Positions 45,768-54,860 of a stretch of 64,000 nucleotides of DNA are shown one piece after another (the first letter of the stretch is position 1; each line of letters opens with the position of its first letter). The translations under genes and the position numbers were made by a program. Source of the stretch: a candidate division FCPU426 bacterium (GTDB lineage: Bacteria > Oederibacteriota > Muellerivitia > Muellerivitales > DAHXKG01); assembly GCA_027366525.1 (NCBI GenBank), contig DAHXKG010000005.1, forward strand, positions 154,510-218,509, read 5' to 3'. Under the pieces are notes generated by a model. That model was not told the origin of the DNA. It did not search any database and saw nothing but the letters and a program-made list of their open reading frames with translations.

Positions 45768-47087
45768 ATGGATCAGAAATCAGTTATATATATCGGGATG
45801 GTCGGATTTGGTAATATTGGCCAAGGGATTTACAAACTTTTAGAAAAAAATAGAAATTTGATCGAAGCAAAAATTGGTGCACATCTTCAAATCAAAAAAA
45901 TATTAGTTAAAGAAATTTCCAAGACACGGGAACTCATGATTCCTCCCAGTCTATTCGCGAATAACTATGAAGAATTAATTGCAGACCCGGAGATTGATAT
46001 TATTCTTGAAGTGATGGGCGGATTGCATCCGGCACGAGAATTTTTGCTAGAGGCGATGAGCAATGGGAAACACATTGTAACGGCGAATAAAGCAGTTTTA
46101 GCCATGTTTTGGGAAGAAATAATTGAAACAGCTCGTAAACATAAAGTTGACATCTACTTTGAGGCCTCGGTGTGCGGAGGCATTCCGGTTATTCAAGCCA
46201 TTAATGATGGACTTGCGGCTAATAATATTTTATCCATTTGGGGAATCGTTAATGGTACTACTAATTTTATTTTAGAAAAAATGACGAATGAAAAGAAAAA
46301 TTTCAAGGAAGTTTTAACAATAGCTCAGAAACGAGGTTTAGCAGAACCTGATCCGACATTGGATATCAATGGGGCAGATGCTGCTCATAAATTAGCAATT
46401 TTGTCCTCACTTGCTTTTTCAAAACGTGTGAAACCCAGCGAGATATACATTGAAGGCATTGAAAAAATAACATTACAAGATATTGAAACAGCAAAAGAGG
46501 AATTTGGACGTGTCGTAAAATTACTCGCGATTGCTCGTGTTGAGGATGAGGAATTAGAGGTTCGCGTGCATCCGACTTTAATTCCAGAAGATCATTTGTT
46601 GGCTTCAGTCGGTGGAGAATATAATGGTGTTGTTGTTGAAGGTGATGTTGTTGGGTCAACCATGTATTATGGATTGGGGGCAGGTCAAAAACCAACGGCA
46701 TCGGCTGTTATGAGTGATTTGATTTTTTTGGCCCGAAGCATTTCAGATAATGTTGCGGGAGAGGTATCGAATTGCTGGTTTATAACCGATAATCCTCAAA
46801 TTCGAAAAATTCGTAAAATCGAGGAAATTAACTCTCGATATTATCTTCGGTTTACAGTTGTAGATCAACCAGGGGTTTTATCTGCTATCGCACGCATTTT
46901 AGGCGAACATCAAATTTCAATATCCTCAGTTATTCAAAAAGAAAGAAAAAAAGGAGACAAAGTTCCTGTTATCATAACAACGTATGGAGCTTTGGAAAAA
47001 AATGTTCAAGAAGCTTTAAAAAAAATTAATGGACTTCCATTTGTACGAGAAGAAACCTTGCTTATCCGAATGGATCGAGGAGAATAA
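45768..47087 (+). CDS. hom: Homoserine dehydrogenase with C-terminal ACT domain
   Basis: Reduces aspartate semialdehyde to homoserine. 439 residues. NAD(P)-binding GMVGFGNIGQGIYKLL, substrate region VCGGIPVIQAINDGLAANN, GIVNGTTNFILEKM and EPDPTLDINGADAAHKLAI; ACT domain at about 350-425 (LRFTVVDQPGVLSAIARIL) for feedback control, presumably by threonine. First gene of hom-thrC-lysC-cimA-murI. Confidence 0.96.
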   Translation: MDQKSVIYIGMVGFGNIGQGIYKLLEKNRNLIEAKIGAHLQIKKILVKEISKTRELMIPPSLFANNYEELIADPEIDIILEVMGGLHPAREFLLEAMSNGKHIVTANKAVLAMFWEEIIETARKHKVDIYFEASVCGGIPVIQAINDGLAANNILSIWGIVNGTTNFILEKMTNEKKNFKEVLTIAQKRGLAEPDPTLDINGADAAHKLAILSSLAFSKRVKPSEIYIEGIEKITLQDIETAKEEFGRVVKLLAIARVEDEELEVRVHPTLIPEDHLLASVGGEYNGVVVEGDVVGSTMYYGLGAGQKPTASAVMSDLIFLARSISDNVAGEVSNCWFITDNPQIRKIRKIEEINSRYYLRFTVVDQPGVLSAIARILGEHQISISSVIQKERKKGDKVPVIITTYGALEKNVQEALKKINGLPFVREETLLIRMDRGE

Positions 47088-47088
47088 A

Positions 47089-48150
47089 GTGAAACGCTGG
47101 AGCGGTATTATTGCCGAATATAAGGAATTTCTTCCGATAAATCAGAACACCCCTATTATAACCCTACAAGAAGGAAATACACCGCTGATTGAGGCATGTA
47201 ATATTTCTGAAAAATTATTAAACAATAAGATAAAAGTTTATTTGAAATTAGAGGGTTGTAATCCCACGGGATCATTTAAAGATCGCGGAATGACCTTGGC
47301 CATTTCTAAAGCTAAGGAATCAGATGCCAAAGTTGTCATCTGTGCTTCCACCGGAAATACTTCAGCCTCTGCAGCGGCTTATTCTGCACGTGCGGGATTG
47401 GCTTGTGTAGTATTAATTCCTAACGGGGCAATTGCATTGGGGAAATTGGCACAAGCGTTAATTCATGGAGCTAAGGTAATTGCGATTGAGGGAAGTTTTG
47501 ATGATGCATTAAAAATGGTTCAACTACTGGCTAGCCAGTATCCGATTACCATCGTTAATTCCAGTAATATATTTAGAATTGAAGGACAAAAGACGGCGGC
47601 CTATGAAATAGTCGACGCACTCGGTACGGCTCCCGATTATCATTTTATTCCAGTGGGAAATGCGGGGAATATTACAGCCTATTGGAAAGGCTATATGGAT
47701 TATTTTAATTTGAAACAATGTTCGTCGCTTCCGAAAATGTGTGGATTTCAAGCAGCACAATCAGCACCAATAGTTGAAAAAAAAATTATCGAGCACCCAG
47801 AGACCATTGCGACAGCAATTAAGATTGGAAATCCCTTTTCTTGGAAATCAGCCGAACATGCCCGAGATGCATCGGGTGGAATTATTGAGTCAGTAACCGA
47901 TGAGGAAATTCTGTATGCGTATGAAATGTTAGCTCAATTAGAAGGGGTTTTTTGCGAGCCGGCATCGGCGGCATCAGTTGCGGGGGTTATCAAGAAAAAC
48001 AAAGAAAATTATTTTCGTTCAGAGTGTAACGTCGTTTGTACATTAACTGGTCAGGGTCTCAAAGATCCAGATCGAGCAGTTATGCGTGTTTCTAAACCAA
48101 TAGTTTTAAAACCCGAACTCAATTCAATTATTAAAGTATTAAATTTATAG
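47089..48150 (+). CDS. thrC: Threonine synthase
   Basis: Converts O-phosphohomoserine to threonine (PLP). 353 residues from GTG 47089, six bases after GAGGAG and one base past the hom stop; a longer upstream reading frame lies inside hom and is rejected. PLP lysine Lys64 in PTGSFKDRGMTLAIS; CASTGNTSASAAAYSARAG. No zinc ribbon. This is the canonical biosynthetic enzyme, in contrast to the paralogue at 54861-56099. No thrB (homoserine kinase) is seen nearby. Confidence 0.95.
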   Translation: MKRWSGIIAEYKEFLPINQNTPIITLQEGNTPLIEACNISEKLLNNKIKVYLKLEGCNPTGSFKDRGMTLAISKAKESDAKVVICASTGNTSASAAAYSARAGLACVVLIPNGAIALGKLAQALIHGAKVIAIEGSFDDALKMVQLLASQYPITIVNSSNIFRIEGQKTAAYEIVDALGTAPDYHFIPVGNAGNITAYWKGYMDYFNLKQCSSLPKMCGFQAAQSAPIVEKKIIEHPETIATAIKIGNPFSWKSAEHARDASGGIIESVTDEEILYAYEMLAQLEGVFCEPASAASVAGVIKKNKENYFRSECNVVCTLTGQGLKDPDRAVMRVSKPIVLKPELNSIIKVLNL

Positions 48151-48158
48151 GTTGAATT

Positions 48159-49382
48159 ATGAAATTAATTGTTCAAAAATTTGGCGGATCTTCAGTTGCA
48201 AGTGCCCAAAAAATGTTAAACGTTGCCCAACGTATTTCATCTATTCGCAAACGTGGAACCAATATTGTAGTAGTAGTTTCAGCCCCAGGTAATATGACGG
48301 ATGAATTAATTACGAAAGCCTATGAAATCGCTGATTCCCCTGACGATCGAGAATTAGATGTGCTTTTAGCAACCGGAGAGCAACAAGCGATTGCCCTTTT
48401 ATCGATCGCTTTGAAAAGCTTAGGATGTGAAGCGATTTCTTTTACGGGGCCTCAAGTCGGAATTGTTACAAATGGGAATCATACAAAAGCTCGCATTGTT
48501 AGAGTGGGAGCTAAAAAAATTAAAAGTGTTTTAAATCAGGGCAAGGTGGTTATTGTCGCTGGATTTCAAGGTGTAAATAAAAAACAGGAAATTACGACCC
48601 TGGGAAGGGGTGGAAGTGATTTAACGGCAGTTGCATTAGCGGCGGCACTAAAAGCTGATATTTGTGAATTTTACAAAGATGTTGACGGGGTTTTTACTGC
48701 TAATCCGGCTATTGTGAAAAACGCCAAAAAATTATCTGTTATTAGCTATGATGAAATGTTAGAGATGGCTAGTGCAGGGGCTCAAGTTTTAAATGCTCGA
48801 TCGGTTGAATTTGCCAAGAATTACGGCATTCGGATGCATGTTCGCCCAACATTTAATAATTCGGAAGGGACAATTGTTATGGCTGAAACTACAGCAATGG
48901 AAAAAACAGTGATTAGTGGAGTAACATATAACAAGGATGAAGCCAAAATTACTGTACGAGCTGTTCCAGATCGGCCCGGTATAGCTGCCTTGCTTTTTTC
49001 TAAATTAGGGCAAGCGGACATTAATGTTGATATGATTATTCAAAATATTGGGGCGGAAGGTAAATCGGATATTTCATTTACGCTTGAAAGAGAAAATTTG
49101 AAAAAGGGATTACTGGTGGTAAAAAAGACAGCCCGGCAATTAAAAGCGAAAGAAGTATTGGCAGATGAAAATATTGCCAAAGTGTCCGTGATTGGAGTCG
49201 GGATGCGTTCGCATTCAGGGGTGGCGGCTAAAATGTTTATGGCCCTATCGAAGATGAAAATTAATATACAGATGATCTCAACGTCTGAAATAAAAATTTC
49301 AGTTGTAGTAGATAGAAAAGATGTAGATAAAGCAGTTAATGCAATCCATCAGGAATTTAAATTAGGGAGAGTAACGACATGA
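48159..49382 (+). CDS. lysC: Aspartokinase with tandem ACT domains
   Basis: Phosphorylates aspartate, the entry to lysine, threonine and methionine. 407 residues. N-terminal KFGGSSVASAQKM, GRGGSDLTAVALAAAL, KDVDGVFTANPAIVKNAKKL; two ACT domains from about 265 (VPDRPGIAALLFSKLGQADI; IGVGMRSHSGVAAKMFMAL) for feedback regulation. Its stop overlaps the cimA start by four bases. Confidence 0.96.
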   Translation: MKLIVQKFGGSSVASAQKMLNVAQRISSIRKRGTNIVVVVSAPGNMTDELITKAYEIADSPDDRELDVLLATGEQQAIALLSIALKSLGCEAISFTGPQVGIVTNGNHTKARIVRVGAKKIKSVLNQGKVVIVAGFQGVNKKQEITTLGRGGSDLTAVALAAALKADICEFYKDVDGVFTANPAIVKNAKKLSVISYDEMLEMASAGAQVLNARSVEFAKNYGIRMHVRPTFNNSEGTIVMAETTAMEKTVISGVTYNKDEAKITVRAVPDRPGIAALLFSKLGQADINVDMIIQNIGAEGKSDISFTLERENLKKGLLVVKKTARQLKAKEVLADENIAKVSVIGVGMRSHSGVAAKMFMALSKMKINIQMISTSEIKISVVVDRKDVDKAVNAIHQEFKLGRVTT

Positions 49383-50956
49383 ACTCCTTGGTATTATATG
49401 ATGCGCTTTTGAGGGAAGGCCCCCAAACAGAAGGAATCAATCTTAGTGTCAATGATAAACTAATGTTGATGGAGTTACTGGATGATATCGGGGTTCAGTA
49501 TATTGAAGGGGGATGGCCGGGGAGCAATCCCAAAGATACATTGTTTTTTAAAGAAGCTAAAAGACTTAAGCTGAAGCATGCGATTTTAACTGCATTTGGA
49601 ATGACACGTCGACTACGGTTTAAAGCTTTTCGAGATCCCAATTTGTTAAATTTACTTAAGGTCCAGACCTCAGTAATTACCATTTTTGGAAAATCTTGGG
49701 ATTTTCATGTTCAGCATGCTTTGAAAATTACGCTAGAGGAAAATCTTCATTTGATTTTTGATTCCGTTAAATTTTTAAAACAGCGGGTCAATAAAGTGTT
49801 TTATGATGCCGAACATTTTTTTGATGGGTTTAAAGCTAATGCACAGTATGCTTTTCAATGCTTAAAAGCCGCTCAAGACGCTGGGGCGGATTGTTTAATA
49901 TTATGTGATACCAATGGTGGAAGTACTCCTGAAGAAGTTGCATCCATAGTGTCCCAAGTTCGTCAAAAATTCACGAATAGTTCGTTAGGCATTCACTGCC
50001 ATAATGATGGCGATCTTGCAATTGCCAATACATTTTCAGCGATTGGTAACGGTGCAACCCAAGTACAAGGATGTTTTAATGGGTATGGCGAACGCTGTGG
50101 AAATACAAACATGACTTCGTTTATTGCAACGGCTATTTTAAAATATAAATACAAATTTACTACCACGATTAACTTGAAAAAACTTACCGTAGTTTCAAGA
50201 AAAATTGATGAGATTTGCAATATGCAGCTTAGGGATACAGCGCCTTATGTCGGAAAAAGTGCTTTTGCGCACAAGGCAGGGGTGCATATTTCTGCAGTAA
50301 AAAATGCCTCGAAAACGTATGAACATGTTAGTCCAGAGTTGATTGGAAATACGCGAAAAATCTTAATGTCGGATATGGCGGGATCTTCAGCAGTTATTTT
50401 AAAGGCTTTAGATCGGAAAATTGTATTAGATAAAAACACCAAAGCAACTCAAACTATTATTGAACGAATTAAAAATTTAGAAAGTCAAGGATATCAATTC
50501 GAAGGGTCAGAAGCTTCATTTGAAATTTTAGTGAAAAAAGCTTTGAAACAACATCGGAATTTTTTTGAATTGATTGGATTCCGAGTAATTGTTGAAAATA
50601 GAGGCGATGGGAACTTGATTTCAGAAGCGACAATTAAAATCAAAGTCAAAGGAATTTTGGAAAATATAGTCGCCGAAGGTAATGGTCCAGTAAATGTACT
50701 GGATATTGCTTTACGAAAAGCGTTGATAAGGTTTTATCCTCGACTTAGAGAAGTTGCGTTAGTGGATTTCAAAGTAAGAGTATTAGATGCGAAGGAAGGA
50801 ACGGCTTCGAAAGTTCGCGTTTTATTAGTCAGTAAAGATAAGACCCATATGTGGGGAACCGTGGGCGTATCCGACAATATTATTGATGCTTCATGGATGG
50901 CCCTTGTTGATTCAATCGATTATAAATTGTTAAAAGATGATCAAACAAGAAAGTAA
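49379..50956 (+). CDS. cimA: Citramalate synthase CimA
   Basis: Condenses pyruvate and acetyl-CoA to citramalate, giving 2-oxobutyrate for isoleucine without threonine dehydratase. 525 residues. HMGL-like catalytic half with YDALLREGPQTEGINL, GGWPGSNPKDT, CDTNGGSTPEEV and HCHNDGDLAIAN; C-terminal LeuA-type dimer/regulatory domain (about 400-520). The GWPGSNPKD segment is typical of CimA rather than LeuA. The gene overlaps murI by 20 bases. Confidence 0.92.
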   Translation: MNSLVLYDALLREGPQTEGINLSVNDKLMLMELLDDIGVQYIEGGWPGSNPKDTLFFKEAKRLKLKHAILTAFGMTRRLRFKAFRDPNLLNLLKVQTSVITIFGKSWDFHVQHALKITLEENLHLIFDSVKFLKQRVNKVFYDAEHFFDGFKANAQYAFQCLKAAQDAGADCLILCDTNGGSTPEEVASIVSQVRQKFTNSSLGIHCHNDGDLAIANTFSAIGNGATQVQGCFNGYGERCGNTNMTSFIATAILKYKYKFTTTINLKKLTVVSRKIDEICNMQLRDTAPYVGKSAFAHKAGVHISAVKNASKTYEHVSPELIGNTRKILMSDMAGSSAVILKALDRKIVLDKNTKATQTIIERIKNLESQGYQFEGSEASFEILVKKALKQHRNFFELIGFRVIVENRGDGNLISEATIKIKVKGILENIVAEGNGPVNVLDIALRKALIRFYPRLREVALVDFKVRVLDAKEGTASKVRVLLVSKDKTHMWGTVGVSDNIIDASWMALVDSIDYKLLKDDQTRK

Positions 50957-51782
50957 AAATTTGCATTCAAAATTTCATGGAAAATTTCAACCAATTGGAG
51001 TTTTTGATTCTGGACTTGGCGGATTAACAGTTGTTCGAGCAATTCAAAAAAAACTTCCACTAGAAACGATAGTTTACTTTGGTGATACGGCACGAATTCC
51101 ATATGGAAATAAAAGCCCAGAAGTCATTATTAAATACTCACAACAAATTATTCGATTTTTAGAAACGAAGAACGTTAAATATATTGTAGTAGCATGTAAT
51201 ACATCTACCGCATGGGCTTTAAAACATTTGATGCGTACGTCGAATGTTCCCGTATTGGGGGTGATTAATCCTGGCGCTTGTAAAGCAGTTAAAACGACTA
51301 AAAATGGGCGTATCGGGGTTATTGGAACATTGGGAACGGTTAACTCACATGCATATCAAAAATCGATTCAACAGATATCATCCAAAATTGTACTGAAAGA
51401 AATTCCATGTCCGCTCTTTGTTCCATTGGTTGAAGAAGGGATGTACTCTGGAAACATTGTTTGTCATATTGCAAAAAATTATTTAAGGCAGTTAATCCAA
51501 TTTAGAATTGATACATTGGTATTAGGATGTACACATTACCCATTATTAAAATCGGTATTGCAAAAAGTTGTAGGAAAAGGGGTAACTATTATTGATTCGG
51601 CCGATGAAACGGCTGCGGTGTTAAAAATTAAATTGGAAGAGTTTGGACTGTTATCTCATCAAAAACGAGCGGATAATTATTTTGTTAGTGATTTTCTAAC
51701 GCAGCAATTTCAACGATTAGCACAACAGTTTTTAAGACAAAAAATACAACATATTCAAAAAATTGATATTGATAAATATTAG
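50937..51782 (+). CDS. murI: Glutamate racemase MurI
   Basis: Makes D-glutamate for peptidoglycan. 281 residues. The catalytic cysteines are in VVACNTSTAWALKHL and LGCTHYPLLK; N-terminal GVFDSGLGGLTVVRAI and YFGDTARIPYG. About 17 residues precede the usual start, and the ATG lies inside cimA, so translation may be coupled. Confidence 0.95.
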   Translation: MIKQESKNLHSKFHGKFQPIGVFDSGLGGLTVVRAIQKKLPLETIVYFGDTARIPYGNKSPEVIIKYSQQIIRFLETKNVKYIVVACNTSTAWALKHLMRTSNVPVLGVINPGACKAVKTTKNGRIGVIGTLGTVNSHAYQKSIQQISSKIVLKEIPCPLFVPLVEEGMYSGNIVCHIAKNYLRQLIQFRIDTLVLGCTHYPLLKSVLQKVVGKGVTIIDSADETAAVLKIKLEEFGLLSHQKRADNYFVSDFLTQQFQRLAQQFLRQKIQHIQKIDIDKY

Positions 51783-51791
51783 AGAAAAACA

Positions 51792-52511
51792 ATGAAAAAA
51801 ATTTTTTGGACAAGCTTGACTTTATTATTAATGGGTTTAATTCCCAAAACGTGGGCTTCTTATGCGTCGATGCCTTCCAATTATCAAATAGTTAATGCTC
51901 CAACGGCATATACATTATTGCATGGCGAATATGATTTAAACTTATGGATGTATCAAAATGGTGGATTGTTTTTGCGCGGCAATGTTGGTTTGACAAGTTT
52001 TTTTATGTTTGGATTCTCAGGTAATGCCACCAACGTTATTGGACATGGACCCATTCAAGTTCAAGATCCAAGGTTGAGTTTAAAATTTAAAATTTTAGAT
52101 CAGAATCAATTCCCGTTTGCAGCAGCTGTTGGATGGGATGATCGTGGATATGGAGTTTTGTCCGGGAACCGTTTTGTCCCCGGGCAACAAACTGGATTTT
52201 ATATTGTAACCAGCAAAGAATATTCGGTTCCTCTTTTTTTTCAAGTGCACTTCGGAGTAAATGCGCTTGAATTAAATAATGTTTCAGCTAAAAATAACGT
52301 TGCGGCTTTTACTGGGATTTCATTTGCACTAGCCCACCCGCTGATCTTTAATTTTGAATTAAATCAACTTTTTACAGCCGAGTGGCAATTTAATGCCAAC
52401 ATAGTGGTCAACGTAGAAAATGACCTCCAAATGGGCTTGAATTTTATTGATATTAATAGCAATACAAATTTCTCGAGAATACTTAGTGTAGACTACTATG
52501 GCTTTTTTTAA
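51792..52511 (+). CDS. Exported protein, probable outer-membrane barrel
   Basis: 239 residues, function unknown. A clear signal peptide (MKKIFWTSLTLLLMGL, cleavage near TWASYA) is followed by alternating hydrophobic strands rich in Phe, Asn and Gly, with a terminal aromatic residue (DYYGFF), the usual end of a beta-barrel. The mature part starts with repeated YELN-like strands (GEYDLNLWMYQ). Close behind murI by ten bases. Family not recognised. Confidence 0.55.
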   Translation: MKKIFWTSLTLLLMGLIPKTWASYASMPSNYQIVNAPTAYTLLHGEYDLNLWMYQNGGLFLRGNVGLTSFFMFGFSGNATNVIGHGPIQVQDPRLSLKFKILDQNQFPFAAAVGWDDRGYGVLSGNRFVPGQQTGFYIVTSKEYSVPLFFQVHFGVNALELNNVSAKNNVAAFTGISFALAHPLIFNFELNQLFTAEWQFNANIVVNVENDLQMGLNFIDINSNTNFSRILSVDYYGFF

Positions 52512-52549
52512 TGTTTGTTTGATACAATGGATTTGAGTAAGGGGTTATC

Positions 52550-53071
52550 ATGAAAAAAATATTAATATTTATTGGTGTGGGCTTGCTAGTCTATGGATGT
52601 GTTCAAAAAAATTTTTCAAACAATATTACCCCACCAGATCAGCGGCCTAGAGCCAATGAAATCCATGCAAAGTTTTTTAACCGAAGCGGGCAAGTTAATC
52701 TAGCAAAATACCGTGGAAAAGTCATTTTGTTGAATTTTTGGGCAACATGGTGCCCACCTTGTCGGATGGAAATACCTGAATTAGTAAAATTATATAAAAA
52801 GTACAGACCGTTGGGCGTTCGTTTCATTGTCTTGTCAGTTCAGTTTCAGGAGCATCGTAGTCAGGAATACTTTGAAAATTTTATTAAAAAATACTCAATG
52901 AATTTTCCAGTTGGGCTGGCTTCTCCAAAAACATTAATGGATTATCAAATTAATCCCATCCCAACCACTTTTTTAATAGACAAGAATGGAAAAATTGCAC
53001 TCACCATGGTTGGACGACAGCCACTGCATCAATTTGAACAAGGCTTGAATGAACTTTTGTCTGAAAAATAA
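52550..53071 (+). CDS. TlpA/ResA-like thioredoxin lipoprotein
   Basis: 173 residues. The N terminus is a lipoprotein signal with lipobox LLVYGC, so it is anchored to a membrane facing the periplasm. The redox active site is WATWCPPCRME, and the cis-proline region is PIPTTFLIDKNGKI, as in TlpA/ResA proteins that reduce disulfides for cytochrome c or envelope protein maturation. Client unknown. Confidence 0.88.
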   Translation: MKKILIFIGVGLLVYGCVQKNFSNNITPPDQRPRANEIHAKFFNRSGQVNLAKYRGKVILLNFWATWCPPCRMEIPELVKLYKKYRPLGVRFIVLSVQFQEHRSQEYFENFIKKYSMNFPVGLASPKTLMDYQINPIPTTFLIDKNGKIALTMVGRQPLHQFEQGLNELLSEK

Positions 53072-53107
53072 TGACATGGAGTATGTTGGGCTCATGTATT
53101 TCAGATA

Positions 53108-53137
53108 TTGTTTAATTCGGATCAAACATGTTATAAT
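53108..53137 (+). promoter_or_regulatory. Promoter upstream of the helical protein and fur-like gene
   Basis: TTGTTT (53108-53113) and a perfect TATAAT (53132-53137) with an 18-base spacer; transcription would start near 53144, about 20 bases before the ATG at 53164. Confidence 0.6.
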
Positions 53138-53163
53138 CTCACCAAAGGGAAGAGTTAGAAACA

Positions 53164-53577
53164 ATGAATCATCCGAGAGAACTTTATTTAGAGTTATATC
53201 ACGACTTATTCAACCATCTCCCTTATTTTGAGGAAATGATTAATCGCCTTTTTCATGCCCAGCCAGTTGAGAAAGAAGTTCTTGAAAAGCATTTAACTCA
53301 AATGATTGCTTCTATTGCAACAGCTTTAAAAACACTTTCAAAAAAAAAATCATCCCCAAAAAATATGGATAAGCAAACATTCAATACAGAGATGTTACGC
53401 GTTACCAAAATTGTCAAAAGTCAATTAACTGTTTTGTTGAAAACTTCGTTTTTACTCGAGCACAGTCATGTTGAGAAAGAATATATTCAAACCCTGAGTG
53501 ATGTTTGCGATAATATTTCCAGAGCTTTTCAACATGTAGTTCGCACTAACGTTTTAATTCCTGTGACATTAAATTAA
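53164..53577 (+). CDS. Helical hypothetical protein preceding the Fur-type regulator
   Basis: 137 residues, almost entirely predicted alpha-helix with no signal peptide, membrane segment or cysteine pair motif (for example LTQMIASIATALKTLSKKK; NTEMLRVTKIVKSQL). Not recognised. It is preceded by GGGAAGAG and followed, seven bases after its stop, by the Fur-family gene, so the two are probably one unit. Confidence 0.55.
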   Translation: MNHPRELYLELYHDLFNHLPYFEEMINRLFHAQPVEKEVLEKHLTQMIASIATALKTLSKKKSSPKNMDKQTFNTEMLRVTKIVKSQLTVLLKTSFLLEHSHVEKEYIQTLSDVCDNISRAFQHVVRTNVLIPVTLN

Positions 53578-53584
53578 TTTAGTT

Positions 53585-54031
53585 ATGAAACAATTTTTAA
53601 AAGAATATGGAATTTTTGAAGAGTATTTAAAAAAAAACGGATTGAAGCTTACGCAACAAAGATTCCTTATTTTGGATTCTTTTTTAAACTATGGGTCGCA
53701 TATTTCAGCGGAAGTTTTGTTCAAAAAAACAAGAACTCGAGATGCGAAGATCGGTTTTGCTACGGTCTATCGCACACTCAAACATTTAATAAAATGTCAA
53801 TTAGCTCGAGAACTTGATTTTGGAAATGGTCGAGTTCAATATGAACCAGAGTATAATCATGCGCATCATGATCACTTAATTTGTGAAAACTGTGGTCGAT
53901 ATATTGAATTTTTAAATTCCCAAATTGAGGAATTACAAGAGCAAGTATGTAAGAAATATAGGTTTCAAATGCGATCGCATCGGATGCATATTTATGGCAT
54001 CTGTGATCAGTGCCAAAAAAAAGAGAGATGA
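53585..54031 (+). CDS. Fur-family transcriptional regulator
   Basis: Metal- or peroxide-sensing repressor. 148 residues: winged helix (about 15-85, with LKLTQQRFLILDSFL and FATVYRTLKHLIKCQLARE) and a dimer/metal domain with HAHHDHLICENCGRYIEF and a second CDQC pair near the C terminus. Both CxxC pairs for the structural zinc are present. Whether it is Fur, Zur or PerR cannot be told. Confidence 0.9.
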   Translation: MKQFLKEYGIFEEYLKKNGLKLTQQRFLILDSFLNYGSHISAEVLFKKTRTRDAKIGFATVYRTLKHLIKCQLARELDFGNGRVQYEPEYNHAHHDHLICENCGRYIEFLNSQIEELQEQVCKKYRFQMRSHRMHIYGICDQCQKKER

Positions 54032-54141
54032 GTTATTTATTTTATTGCGCTTCTAAAATATTTTATGTACTTTAATAAATAATTAAAAATAGAGCAATGG
54101 GATCAAATTTAAATAGTTAAATAAATAGAGTGGGGTAAGAT

Positions 54142-54621
54142 ATGGCGGATTTTTTTGTATCGCGCAATGGATATGAAAAATTACAAATGGAATTGAACCA
54201 ATTAAAAGGGAAAAAACGTCCTGAAATTGCTAAAGCACTTGAAGAAGCGCGGGCGCATGGAGATTTAAAAGAAAATGCGGAATATGATGCTGCTAAAAAT
54301 GCTCAAGCGCTTTTAGAGGCGAGAATTCATGAATTGGAAGATAAACTAACGCGAGCCCGTATTATTGATGACGAAAATATTACCGGGGAACATGTCTCCA
54401 TTGGGTGCACGGTGCGATTGAAAGATTTAAATTCAAATCAAGATGAAACATATACTATTGTGGGAGAAGAAGAAGCTGATTTTGCTAAGGGTAAAATTTC
54501 TATACAGACTCCGATTGCTAAAGGGTTGATTGGAAAACGTGTCGGTGAAAAAGTAGAAATTCGGGTTCCAGCCGGTGTTTTAAATTATGAAATTTTCAGA
54601 ATTGAAGTTTTAGATATTTAG
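54142..54621 (+). CDS. greA: Transcription elongation factor GreA
   Basis: Rescues backtracked RNA polymerase by stimulating transcript cleavage. 159 residues: N-terminal coiled coil (about 10-75) with EARAHGDLKENAEYDAAK, whose acidic tip enters the polymerase channel, and a C-terminal FKBP-like domain with SIQTPIAKGLIGKRVGEKVEI. Preceded by GGGGTAAG. Confidence 0.96.
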   Translation: MADFFVSRNGYEKLQMELNQLKGKKRPEIAKALEEARAHGDLKENAEYDAAKNAQALLEARIHELEDKLTRARIIDDENITGEHVSIGCTVRLKDLNSNQDETYTIVGEEEADFAKGKISIQTPIAKGLIGKRVGEKVEIRVPAGVLNYEIFRIEVLDI

Positions 54622-54627
54622 GAAGTA

Positions 54628-54655
54628 TTGACAAAAAATTAAAAAGAATTATATT
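54628..54655 (+). promoter_or_regulatory. Promoter of the SAM-controlled operon
   Basis: TTGACA (54628-54633), 16-base spacer, TATATT (54650-54655). Transcription would start near 54662, immediately before the riboswitch. Confidence 0.7.
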
Positions 54656-54674
54656 TAACGAAATATCGTTAATG

Positions 54675-54780
54675 CTCTTATCAAGAGTGGTGGAGGGCCA
54701 GGCCCCGCGAAACCACGGCAACCGGACTTCAAAAGTTGCAGGTGCCAATTCCTGACTGCAAAGTGCAGTGAAGATGAGAG
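54675..54780 (+). ncRNA. SAM-I (S-box) riboswitch
   Basis: Close match to the S-box consensus: P1 strands CTCTTATC (54675-54682) and GATGAGAG (54773-54780), the core TCAAGAG, GGTGGAGGGCCAGGCCC with GAAACC and GGCAACC, then AGGTGCCAATTCCTGA. This aptamer binds S-adenosylmethionine. It lies between a promoter and a terminator, in front of the second threonine-synthase-like gene, so the operon should be shut off when SAM is plentiful. AGATGG (54779-54784) can pair with CCATCT (54799-54804) as antiterminator, competing with both P1 and the terminator stem. Confidence 0.95.
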
Positions 54781-54793
54781 ATGGAAGCTTGTG

Positions 54794-54826
54794 AGGCCCC
54801 ATCTTTCATGCGGGCCTTTTGCTTTT
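54794..54826 (+). terminator. Intrinsic terminator of the SAM-I riboswitch
   Basis: AGGCCC (54794-54799) pairs with GGGCCT (54812-54817), followed by TTTTGCTTTT. Its 5' arm shares a base with the antiterminator partner, giving the expected on/off competition. Confidence 0.85.
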
Positions 54827-54860
54827 AGCAAGGCTTGAAGAGCAAACAAGGAGTTTATCA

